The notes below the pieces were generated by a model. The model was not told the DNA's origin, made no database searches, and was given only the letters and a program-made list of their open reading frames with translations. DNA of 64,000 nucleotides from Mesocentrotus franciscanus (Eukaryota; Echinodermata; Echinoidea; Camarodonta; Strongylocentrotidae): assembly GCA_037976565.1 (NCBI GenBank), contig CP137673.1, positions 1,786,851 to 1,850,850 on the forward strand, written 5' to 3'. This document shows positions 12,178 to 22,610 of this stretch, in pieces. Each line of letters begins with the position of its first letter. The first letter of the stretch is position 1. Both the position numbers and the translations under genes were made by a program.

Positions 12178-12730
12178 GGCTCCTACCCTAATATCGTTCA
12201 GTAGGTCCTAAGGAAGGCCTGTACCAAAAATGGCAATTGTACAACAACAAATAAATGTTATATTACCTTCTAAATTATTTTGGGGCTACGAAGCGACGCC
12301 CCCGCCCCACACCCTTATATGATATTCCTTGCCGGGGCTCCTACCCTAATATCGTTCAGTAGGTCCTAAGGAAGGCTTGTACCAAAATGGCAATTGTACA
12401 ACAACAAATAAATGTTATATTACCTTCTAAATTATTTGGGGCTACGAGGCGACGCCCCGCCCCACACCCGTATATGATATTCTTGCCGGGGCTCCTACCC
12501 TAATATCGTTCAGTAGGTCCTAAGGAAGCCCTGTACCAAAAATGGCATTTGTACAACAACAAATCAATGTTATAAAATCATTTGGGGGCTCCAAAAAGAC
12601 GCCCCCGCCCCCACACCCTTAAATTGAATTTTTTGCCGGGGGCTCCTAGCCTAATATCGTTTAGTAGGTCCTAAGGAAGCCTTGTACCAAAAATGGTGCT
12701 TTTATCCGGCAAGTAACGATAATCGATAAA
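12178..12730. repeat. ~155-bp satellite array
   Basis: Units begin with ggctccta(c/g)cctaatatcg at 12178, 12336, 12490 and 12641 (periods 158, 154, 151). Each contains gtaggtcctaaggaag and a GC-rich gacgcccccgcccc segment. The array abuts the N gap and ends shortly before the resumed LINE at 12750. Confidence 0.88.
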
Positions 12731-12749
12731 TTTGACGCTAAGCCCCCTG

Positions 12750-13440
12750 ACTATATGCTTTTTCAACCAAAGAATAAAAAATATATAAATAACTGATATA
12801 AATGAGTTCATTGACAATTGCTAAATTCCTTTGGTACATTTTACTAATTTCTTAGGGGTTGTTTTGGATGATAAATTAAGTTGGAAAAATCATATTTCTG
12901 AGACAGCATGCAAAATATCAAAAGTCATTTGGGCGTTAAATCGAGTAAAGAAAGTTTTACCTCACCATATTCTAATTGCTATTTATCAGTCTACGATTAT
13001 ACCTTATTTGACATACTGTAACATTATTTGGGGTAGTTGTGCTTCAATCCATCTTAATAGAATTAAAATCTTACAAAAAAGAGCAATTCAAATTATTACT
13101 GGCTCAGCACCCTTAGCACACATGGATCCTCTATTTGTTAAAGCTAAACAGTTGAAAGTTCATGATATACACAAGTTGCAATTAGCCAGTTTCATGTTTT
13201 CGTACTTCCACGGTCTGCTGCCAGTGTTTCTAAATTATTGTTTTCCCGAAAATTGTTCCTTTGTACCATACTCCACTAGACAGTCCAACCACATTCGAAT
13301 TTCAAAATATAAGTATGAACTTTCCCGTACCACAATAGAATATAGTGGTCTTAAATTGTGGAACAGTCTTGGGTTCGAAATAAAGAATTGCCCTTCCTTA
13401 TCTAGTTTAATAAAATATATAAATCTAATCTTATTAAATC
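12750..13440 (+). pseudogene. Non-LTR retrotransposon ORF2, C-terminal half
   Basis: Starts at YMLFQPKNKK (12752 on) and, after a frame change, runs open from about 12831. The block FLGVVLDDKLSWKNHI is followed by ISKVIWALNRVKKVLP, IIPYLTYCNIIWG and LQKRAIQIITG, then a C-terminal YSTRQSNHIRI…LKLWNSLG region. This is the region immediately after the YADD block in CR1/Jockey-like LINEs. With the 5' half at 7470-8062 it probably forms one element missing only ~16 residues at the break. Confidence 0.85.
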
Positions 13441-13449
13441 ATACACACT

Positions 13450-13514
13450 CTGGCCCGAATTCACAAAGGAGGTTTGTCGAGGTTTGTCGAACCTCCTTTG
13501 TGAATTCGGGCCAG
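13450..13514. repeat. Perfect 25-bp-arm hairpin (minimal MITE or palindrome)
   Basis: Arms 13450-13474 and 13490-13514 are exact reverse complements starting ctggcccgaattcac, separated by a 15-nt loop. It lies at the end of the LINE coding remnant. It looks like a MITE reduced to its terminal repeats, although no clear target duplication is visible. Confidence 0.85.
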
Positions 13515-14190
13515 TGAGTCTGTAAAGCGCCCGCCCCCACACCCCGGCCTCCTCTTGAATATTGACTGAAATGCATATGTAACGAGATAGATTAAAACTT
13601 AAATGATATCACGGTCATCACACATTTTAAATGCTATCGTCTTATCATTGTTATTTGTACGTAAAATTATCCATGGACCACGACTTTGATTTTTGTTTTT
13701 TGGGTGGGGTGGGGGGGGGGGGAGTAGGTTTCCGGGAGTTTTATTTTTGAGGATATTAGTCCTGATAAGCGAATGAGAATGACTGTGATTGTGATGTGTA
13801 TGTGTGTAATGGTAGTAATTTAAGTGATATTGGATGTTTTGATTGAAGTTGTTTCTATGACACTGGCACTCGGAAGGGGAAGAGGGAAAATAAGATGTAT
13901 AGTGATGATTGCAATCATTAAATGACAGTATTCCAACGCACATTGCTGAATTTTTTGCTGTTCAAATTTTGTCATGAGAATAATCATAATGACTTTGATT
14001 TGTATTAATATGATTATAGAGATGGAAGAAAGATGCTGATATTAATGAGTACGAAGATAGTGACAATGGTTATGGGGATGAAGAAAAACATGATGATGAT
14101 TATGATGATGAGGTTAATAATACTTTTATGATGGTTATGATTATGATGATGATTTTATTATAGTTTCAAATGGACAACCTTTCCTCTCAC

Positions 14191-14227
<37 letters not shown>

Positions 14228-14640
14228 TCCCTCCGTCTCTCCATCCCATTTGCCTCTGAATAAAATGATATTTTCCCTTCAAACAATAATTCTGAACTAC
14301 TTATATCAGCTTAATCAACAAAATCTTGTTAGTGTATCCCTGAAAGTGAAAAGCAGAAAGAATAGAACTACATGAACGAGAAAATGTCACCCTGCGGCAT
14401 TTTCTTTTTATGGCGAAGTCAACTTTTTCAAGTTGGCAGGAGGGGGCGGGAGGGGCAGACTGTATCAACGGGACCGATAATATTTTTCAGATACCCATTA
14501 TCGGGAAGGTGTGGCCATATATTCTTGGTTCATCTGGTCCTTGTGCCCTACCTTCGTATATACACCAGCTGTTCAATTTCTGCTTCCAATAACCTCTACA
14601 ACATTTTTGCAGTAAGAGTGGGGCGAGACCTTTATGCCTA
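13515..14640. other. Non-coding, low-complexity stretch
   Basis: No gene found. Contains a G-run near 13705-13725, ATG/GAT-rich low complexity at 14040-14160 and a (TC)n tract at 14190-14235. Confidence 0.6.
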
Positions 14641-16893
14641 GGTCACATTTGCCGCCGCGGCCGTGCGGTCTAAAATATCTACGGCCAATAGCAATTATAG
14701 GGCGCCGCAGCATTCCCAAGGTCACATACGGTAGCGGTCACATAATGTTAGGGTGGCCGTACGGCGTATTTTGAATTTGTGGAGACAGAAAACCTGCGGC
14801 TGCTGTACGGCCTTTGAAGTGATGACGCAGGGCCGCCTTAGGGCGTCCCTGCGGCGGCCGTAGGTTTTGACAAAATACCAAGGCGCCCGCAATGCCACCG
14901 TACGGGCGACGTATAGGGCCGCCTTAAGGCTGATCTAGGGCGCCCGTGGAATTCCTGCGGCCATCGCAATTTTTGGGGTCCGCAAAGTCAATTATATTTC
15001 ATAAGACCCTAGAGGCAAACGCAAGGCCACCGTACGCCCGACGTATGGTCGCCGTGGAACCGCTCTACGGCGTGTCTAATCGCTACGGCGAACCTAGAAA
15101 TAAAAACAGTTATAACTCCGCGTTATAATCCCACGCAGAGGCGGCCCTCCCGGGGGGGGGGGCACAGTGCCCTCCCACTTTTTCAAGCACCCAAAAAGTG
15201 CCCCTTTTTACATAGAAAAAGTGCCCCTTTAACTTTGTAAGAAGTGCCCCTTTTTACATAGGAATAGTGCCCCTTTTACTTTCACAAGTGCCCTTATTAA
15301 TTTGTAAAAGTGCCCCTTCTCCTTTTCAACTCTGATAAGTGCCCCTTTATTTGGACACGTGCCCCTTTTACTTCGACAATTTCCCATTTTCCTTGCAATA
15401 AGTGTCCATTTTTCATTCTCATAAGTGCCCTTTTAATCTCTAGTAAGTGCCCCTTTTCAGGTACGAGAAGTGCCTCTTTTCACTTATGATAAGTGCCCCT
15501 TCACCTTTGATAATTGCCCTATTCAAATCTGAGAGGTGCCTCTTTTACTTTGACAAGTGCCCCTTTTCCTTTGTAAGAAGTACCCCATTTACCTTTTAAT
15601 AACTACCCCATTTTAACTCGGATAATGCACCTAAGTTATATTTTCACATGTGCCCCTTTTCTCAATGATAAGTGCCCCATTAAAAAAGAGCCCCTTCCCC
15701 TTCTCATAAGTGCCCCTTCTCTTGTAAATGACCCTTTTCAAGTACGAGAAAATTCTCCTTTGCACTTCAGATAAGTGCCCCCTCACCTCCGATAAATGCC
15801 CCCTTTAAAATTTGATCGGCGCCCATTTTCTTTCAACTAATGCATATTTACCTTTATTATAAGTGCCCCTTTTTCATTTACATAAGTGCCCCTGTTCATA
15901 TCTGGTCATTTACCCTTTTCAGGTGCGATAAGTCACATAAGTGCCTCTTTTCACCTCTGATAATTTCCCTTTTAACAATGATACGTGCCCCTTTTCCTTT
16001 CTAATAAGGGACCTATCCCCTTTTCATAAATGCCCCTTTTCACCTCTTATAAATGCCCCTATCAAAATCTGATGGGGCCCATTTCCATCGACAAATGCCC
16101 ATTTCCTATTCTCATGACTGACTTTTTCATCCCTGGTGAGTGCCTGTTTTTGAGGGTGTAAGAAGTGCCCCATTTTCACCTCTGATAATTACTCTTGTAC
16201 TTTGACACATGCTCCTTTTCTGTTCTGATAAGTGTTCTCTTTTCCTCTCATCATTAAACGCGCCCCTAATTTCAAGCGACTAAGAGGAATTTCCCCCAAA
16301 GCTCGCTCGCTACGCTCGCATGCATCTATAGATGATATACTTATGTCACTTAACAAGGGTCTTTTCAGTCTTCCGTTATGAGAATGTGCTTATAACCCAT
16401 CAGGATTGGGTTTTTTCCTCTTTATAAGATATAATTTTTCGCACTGCGACCTCACAAATCTTAAATTTTTTCCTCGCTCGCTTCGCTCGCTCCCAAATAA
16501 ATGTTAAGACCATCACACCAAACTGCAAAGTATGATGCTTAAGCAATATCTTGTATGGTGTATAAAGTGGAACAAATATTGAAATAATTCCTGATAATGT
16601 AATCACTATGTAGGGGTATATACCAATGTCTAAACAATTGTATAATTTCGCTTTGAGATTTCCCTTTGTAGGTGCCCTTTTTTCCAGAAAGTGCCCTTTT
16701 TTCTTGGTGCCCCCCCCACTTTGGAAGTCACTCGGCCGCCCCTGATCCCACGGCGACCCGTACGGCCTGTAAAAATAGGGATACGCCCTAGGGTGACCCT
16801 GAGGCCACCGCAGATTCTCTGCGGCCGCCGCAAGTATCTCTCGATTTCGGGGGCGTACGGCCGCCGTATCCTAGCTGCAGAGCAAATGTGACC
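14641..16893. mobile_element. Inverted-repeat element (foldback-like) disrupted by a hAT
   Basis: Ends are ggtcacatttgc (14641) and gcaaatgtgacc (to 16893), each flanked by TA. The two arms, 14641-15127 and 16753-16893, are GC-rich with many CGGCCGCCGTA-type sub-repeats, giving about 636 bp once the inner hAT is removed. No ORF of interest. The superfamily is not certain; TA flanks allow a Tc1/mariner-type or unclassified foldback element. Confidence 0.7.
15136..16744. mobile_element. Intact non-autonomous hAT element (AAGTGCCCCTTTT family)
   Basis: 1,609 bp with termini cagaggcggcc and ggccgcccctg and a perfect 8-bp target duplication atcccacg (15128-15135, 16745-16752). The interior is the degenerate ~20-bp ataagtgccccttttc repeat plus a unique right end (16270-16744). 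It is the reference copy for the eroded one at 456-2049. Confidence 0.9.
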
Positions 16894-16987
16894 TACGCAT
16901 ATACTCAACGCAGGCTTTTGCCATCCGCCTTGGCTTGATTCGAACCTACAAGATCTTTTGTTCTACAGGCGGGCCCTGTACCCATAG

Positions 16988-17215
16988 TTATCATCATCAT
17001 CTTTATCACCTTCTTCTTCATCGCTATCATCATCATCATCATCGTCGAGGTCGTCATTGTCACCATCTTCATCATCATCATTATAAAAAAACCCTCAAAA
17101 TTATCACCAACGACATCCGCATGATCAATATCGACTATATTTTCGTGCTCATCATCATCGTCATCATCATCATCGTCATCATCATCATCATCATCATCAT
17201 CATCAACTCCAACAT
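16988..17215. repeat. ATC-rich microsatellite
   Basis: Long imperfect (ATC)n tracts; the His/Ile-rich reading frames here are artefacts of the repeat. Confidence 0.9.
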
Positions 17216-17903
17216 CGTCATCAACAGTTTCATCGCATTATCAAAATATTCAAATAATTGTCATTGTAACACTTCCCAACTCATCTGATTTATCATCACC
17301 ACACTGATTAGACTCATCGTTATTATTGTCGCCATGAAAACGTCAAACCTAAATATTAAAAATGAGGGGAGATCGTTTGGATATATGTTTGAGAAAACAT
17401 TTATTTGCTTTTGACAGATGAGCGAATAATATTCATATTTGTAATGATAAGGACTCAGTATTACTTGATGACGATGATGGATAGAAGGAAAATTTTGAAA
17501 GAGCATATTAATTTTCTCTACAATAGGACAATTTTACATCAAGTTTGTTGATTGAACAAACTTCATTTACTGGTAACAGAATCCTTTGCATAAAAACAGA
17601 ACTAGCTGAAGTACTAAAGATGCATGTATTTTCATTTCTTATACAAATTTTAAGAATGTTGTCACCTATTATAAGAGACGATTACTAATAAGAGATATTT
17701 CTAAAATTGCATCTGCGAATCATGACAGTGCAAATATTTTGTTAAAGATAGAATGACGACAATATAATATGATGAATTTAAAGTAAATCATAATAATTAT
17801 AAAGAAACAATATGATGATTTCCTGGGCGGAAAATGCACGGCGTATTGAGAATATAGAAAGATAACAATACTAAGGCAGATATATCATTTCTTTGATGAA
17901 TAA
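17216..17903. other. Non-coding, downstream of gene B
   Basis: AT-rich sequence that should include the gene B 3' UTR. No canonical minus-strand AATAAA was identified close to the stop codon. Confidence 0.5.
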
Positions 17904-19018
17904 CTAAACCATTCTTGAGTAGGCGACACCATCAGCTTTCTCTTGTTTTGCAATGACGTATACGGGGTCGCGAATGATGACGAGGATGGTTTTAATGACG
18001 AAGAAGATGAAGACGATAGCGAAGAGTGTTGATCCGATGACCGCCTGTGGACTGGTAGGATCCCCCAGGCTAGCGACAAGTATTCCACCCAATGACCACA
18101 GCGCTGCAGGGTACACGATGAGAATATATCGAAAGTAGCGATCGTAGACGAAACAATCCAGGAGGAAGTAGGTGATGAGCTGGGTGGCGAGGACCGCAAA
18201 ACATATATATGTCGTTGTTTCCCTATAACACCGAAAATACAGATTTGGATCCGTTAATATTACAGTTCATAAACTATCAATAACTGGAGCAAATTCTTAG
18301 ATATACCGACGTCGCCACTACTATTCAGTTATTTCGTCTTTCTTTATACATTGGTTAATGTTTACATGATTATGCGGTTCATTATTCATCATTTTCATCT
18401 ATGGGTAACAACCAAGAAATGAATATTTGCAGGATTAATTTTTGTTATCTCAAATTTCATTGATTTTGAAGACAGTGATTGTTTATATATAATAAATACG
18501 TCATAGAGAATTTTCATTTGCTGATTTTGTTTTTCACTGCTTAAGAAGGGGAATGAAGATTCGGGCGTGACGGAGCTGAGATTATTTGACCGGGGCGCTG
18601 TAATGCCCAAAATATCTAACTAGCAAACGAATATGCCCGTGAATAAGTGAGCAATAAAGAATGGCGCATTTATTTATTGGAGGAGGCAGAGGGTGCGTGC
18701 CCACTGAGTCACTGGAAACACCAATGCAAATATACTTACTTATCGACTCCGAACGTATATATAAGCGTGGTAGACAGGTTTACTTTGGTTGCGACCGTAG
18801 TCCATGTAGCGTAGAGGGCGAGTCCATTGTGCACCAGCACGCGATTTGCCCACAGGTCGAATCTAAAATATAAACCATTTGTTATCTTATAAATAAAAGA
18901 TAAGTCACAACTTACAACTAGATCAATTTTAATTTAATTTTCATCTCACATATTCAACGAATTTCTCACAATATCCAACTTCAAATAAAAAGAAGTTTAT
19001 GGTGATGGTGAAGATGAA

Positions 19019-19077
<59 letters not shown>

Positions 19078-21153
19078 GGTGGTGGTGATGATGGTGGTGG
19101 TGATGCTGATGGCAATGATAATGACAATGACACTTATGATGTCTTTTATAGGACTAAAATAACGATTTAGATTTTCATGACCGTTGTATAATGGCAATCA
19201 TAATATTAAATATGCCTATTAATAGTTTGAAGGTATAGGCTTAAGTTTGTAGCCAGACTTTAAGATACATCTATTCCAAGTGCTACTTAATAAACTAACT
19301 AACTTATTAACATCGAAAAAACATCTTTTTAAACCATTTCTATGAAATGAATTAAATGAAAATATTGAAATTCAAAAAATAAGCTTACACTCCGTATTCC
19401 TTGAAGACAAAGAGATATTCATACACCCTGCTAGTTGCTATGGAGATAGCTATATATAGCGTGGTGGTGATGCCAGCAAGCGCGGCTAGGCTTAGGATGA
19501 AAGTAGTCCTGTCGAAGGCGAATAACCATAGGACATTAAATGTAAGATTGAGAAAGACTGCTATAAGGAATGCTGGACTGGTAGTAGGAGGGTTAAGATA
19601 CACCGGACCCTTATCATTGGTTCTGAACAGGGTGGTGATGACGTAGACTAGCCATGCAGCAAACCAGGAGTAGATGAGACCCCAGATAGCGAAGGTGTAC
19701 CCTGCAGGAGTTACGGGTGTGGGGTAGTCGTTGGAGAGGTTTCCGATCGAGCTGCGAAAAAGTCCTGTTGGTAATAAATGATAACATTGACACGTTGTCA
19801 TCTCTCAAAGAAGTATATATATGTTATGTACATATATATCTAGATATATATATATATATGTTCCTAGACCATTTTCTTCACGCCTATATACATGTATATA
19901 TATATATATAGGTATTTTCATAAGATACAATGCAATCCTCATGGATAACGTGATAATATGCACAGAAGAATTTTATAGTTTAAACAAGGAAAACTATATT
20001 AAATTAATGATTTTTACAAATATATTGTAATCCTACAATTGATCGAAATAATGAAGGCCCTACGCTGTAAAACTGCAAAATAGCCCTCATCTTCTGAATT
20101 TATCTCACAAACAACTTTGCCTTTTAGTCATTTAGTCTGACTTTGTATTAAGCTTATGTTAAATTAATTTCAGAAGTAGTGTATTTAATGGATTAGAGAC
20201 AGCGTATGCCACCCCCTCAAGGGCAATTAAAGTTAGAAAAGAAAACACTAGATGAGATCACAAGCTAATGGTTTTCTTATTTCAAATGTCAACGTTTTCT
20301 GGCCACGGTGTGCATACCATATTCCTATAAGGTTCACAGGGCAGCTCTCAGCACCCCTGATATATTTAGCTTCCTTGTTGATGGATTGCTGGATACGATA
20401 CTAAATACAACTTATTAAATAAATGTAAAAACAAATCGGAACACTGCCGTTGGGAGGCACATCTTTAGAAAGGGGTAAAATGATTACGGCAACAACAGCC
20501 TTATGAGGGTTAAAGAGAGGGTTGAGTTCTGGGGAGAGGTGACAAATAATTTGTGAACATTTTCATTGTTATTATGCAAATGTGGAAGAACATCAGAGAG
20601 AAAAAGTTCCTTGAAAAGCATGGCTCTTCAAATGCCTTAATATATATATTTTAAATATGACATGTAAACAGCTTTAAAATGTGGGCCTCATTTTGATGCT
20701 ACATGTTTGTGAAGTCTCATATACATCTTTCTGTGTACAGTGCTTGTTACTTTTACCAAGACTGGGCCAAATTTCTTATCATTTTGATGATTCCAGAACC
20801 TTGCAGTACACACACCAATACATATGCTACATGATCAACCTTTTCTGATCGATTCCACACCGTTTCTTTCACAATGTAATCGAATGACCAGAACTTGTTG
20901 GGATACAAAATAGAGACGATTGGTTGCACATATCTGACAAGAAATATTTGCATTCTGGTTCAATACCATGGCGTTCTCCTTCGTCAAAATAACACGAAAT
21001 TGTCAGAAATGGTACGAGAATGGTAATATTACTGTAAAGCATCTTACCTAGTGACAAGTCAGAATCTGGACCAATACCAGCTTGAAAGTTGAAGAAGAGA
21101 GTGAGGAGGTATCCAGTGGTTACCAGGAGGGTGAGTGGAGGTACAACATCCAT
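17904..21153 (-). CDS. TspO/MBR-related multi-pass membrane protein, gene B (complete)
   Basis: Exons are 21048-21153, 19389-19764, 18740-18862 and 17904-18222 (106, 376, 123 and 319 nt), together 307 codons plus stop. All junctions are GT/AG, phases 1, 2, 2. The protein has a first hydrophobic segment (about 6-24), the lumenal or extracellular turn with N44-x-S46, the family core at 50-67 (PTPVTPAGYTFAIWGLIY), and roughly seven more helices, ending in a short tail (…KQEKADGVAYSRMV). Family assignment is by the PAGYxFxIWGLIY core and W-rich helices, as in bacterial tryptophan-rich sensory proteins related to TspO. Compared with A, exon 2 differs at 13 bases in 8 codons, all replacements. It is head-to-head with gene C, 3.8 kb apart. 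Physiological ligand unknown. Confidence 0.76.
19010..19130. repeat. GAT-rich microsatellite in gene B intron 2
   Basis: (GAT)n with GGT interruptions, homologous in position to 3537-3655 in gene A. Confidence 0.88.
20465..20682. other. Segment present in gene B intron 1 but not in gene A
   Basis: The A copy joins ttgggatgcatatctt to gtgggcctcatttt directly (around 4857-4880), while B has about 215 bp between the matching sequences. No terminal repeats noted, so it may be an old deletion in A or an insertion in B. Confidence 0.6.
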
Positions 21154-22115
21154 CTTGATCGGTTAATTACTGGAGGAAGACGAGAAGGAGTAAGCAGACA
21201 TAATGAATTCAAAACAACATCGATCGGTCAACGGTTATTACAATGGATGGAGAAGGTCGTACTACGGAATCCACTGTCAGTTTGTGTTTAAAAATTTGAA
21301 ATGAATCAATTAATATAATAATCAGCAATGATAAATGATTTCGAAATAACAGAAAACCAAATCATGAGAGGAATTTAAAAGAAAACGAAGATGGCAAGGA
21401 AATTTATATGTGGGAATTAAGAGACATATGAAACAATAATGAATCTTAGATATACTAAAAATGATAGATATCACTTTATGAAGAAAAAATACCGGGTTGC
21501 CAATATTATGATTAATACTCACGCCAAGACTTGCCTCAGATATAATGAATCTGCACACTTTGCAGCTAGCACGCAAGGCAAAGATGGTAGAAAGAATATA
21601 ATTCAAACAAAGACTGCTTCTACTTCTGTACAAGGTAGTACCGTTTAAGTTTGAAGATTAGCTCTGAATTAATTCCTTTATCTTATTAAGCTGGATGTTT
21701 AATTGTCGATAAGATTCTGAGCTAAATATACTACAAAAAACAGATTAAAGTTGATTTACTTTACACTCTATCAGTAATGCGATGTAGGGAGGAAACAACT
21801 AAACAATCAGCATATGAATAAAACGTTTCTTTGCAATCCTGGGCTATAGTAGTTTCAAATCAAACAGATTTTATAACGAAGTTAATATACGAGCCCCTAA
21901 GAGAGATAACATTGTTCTATATGCAATTTGGATATAGTTTGAAAGAAAAATTTGTACAAGGTATTACTTTGAACGATAATTAACAAAAAAGATGTTTAGT
22001 TACTACGATAGTTATCAAACTGTTGATTTTTTCCTTTTTTTGGCAATCTGATTTAAACTAATGTTTTTAAAAGACAAGTGCATGTATAATAATGTTCACG
22101 ATTTGCGCGCGCGAG

Positions 22116-22163
22116 CGCCCGTGTGGGTGTGTGTGTGTGTGTGTGTGTGTGGGGGGGGGGGGT
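22116..22163. repeat. (GT)n followed by poly-G
   Basis: GT dinucleotide run ending in a G homopolymer; the A copy (7040-7070) has a shorter version. Confidence 0.9.
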
Positions 22164-22610
22164 TATAGAAATATACATGTATTACGTTTATCGCAATACT
22201 CTTAAAGCATATAGTTTTCATTTTGCCTGAACATGCTGATGGCAATCTATTGTCACTCTGTATTCGTTTTAGTGGTATTATTCATTATTTTTTTAAAGCA
22301 AATACATGCAGTCAATAATTTGTAAATTAATAGATTGTGTGTTGTAGCCCCCAAAAAAAAAATAAATAAATAAATAAAAAAAGAGAGAGAGCAATATTTT
22401 TTTCTTCTTTTTGATTGATTAAACAATAACAGATCAGATAAAGATTTCAAAAAAGCGAACAAATAAAGAAAAAAAAACAAGCAAAATCCTTCATCCGGGC
22501 AATTGTTTGCACGGTTTTTCATTAGTTTGTGACTCAGATTAGTGAGATATTATGTTGAGATCAAAGTCCATTTTGTAGACCAAGGGCATGGTAGAAAGAG
22601 GAAATGAGAG

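Noticed and set aside
11459..12211. ORFs of 179-250 codons
   Set aside because: They cross the 500-N gap and have no real sequence content.
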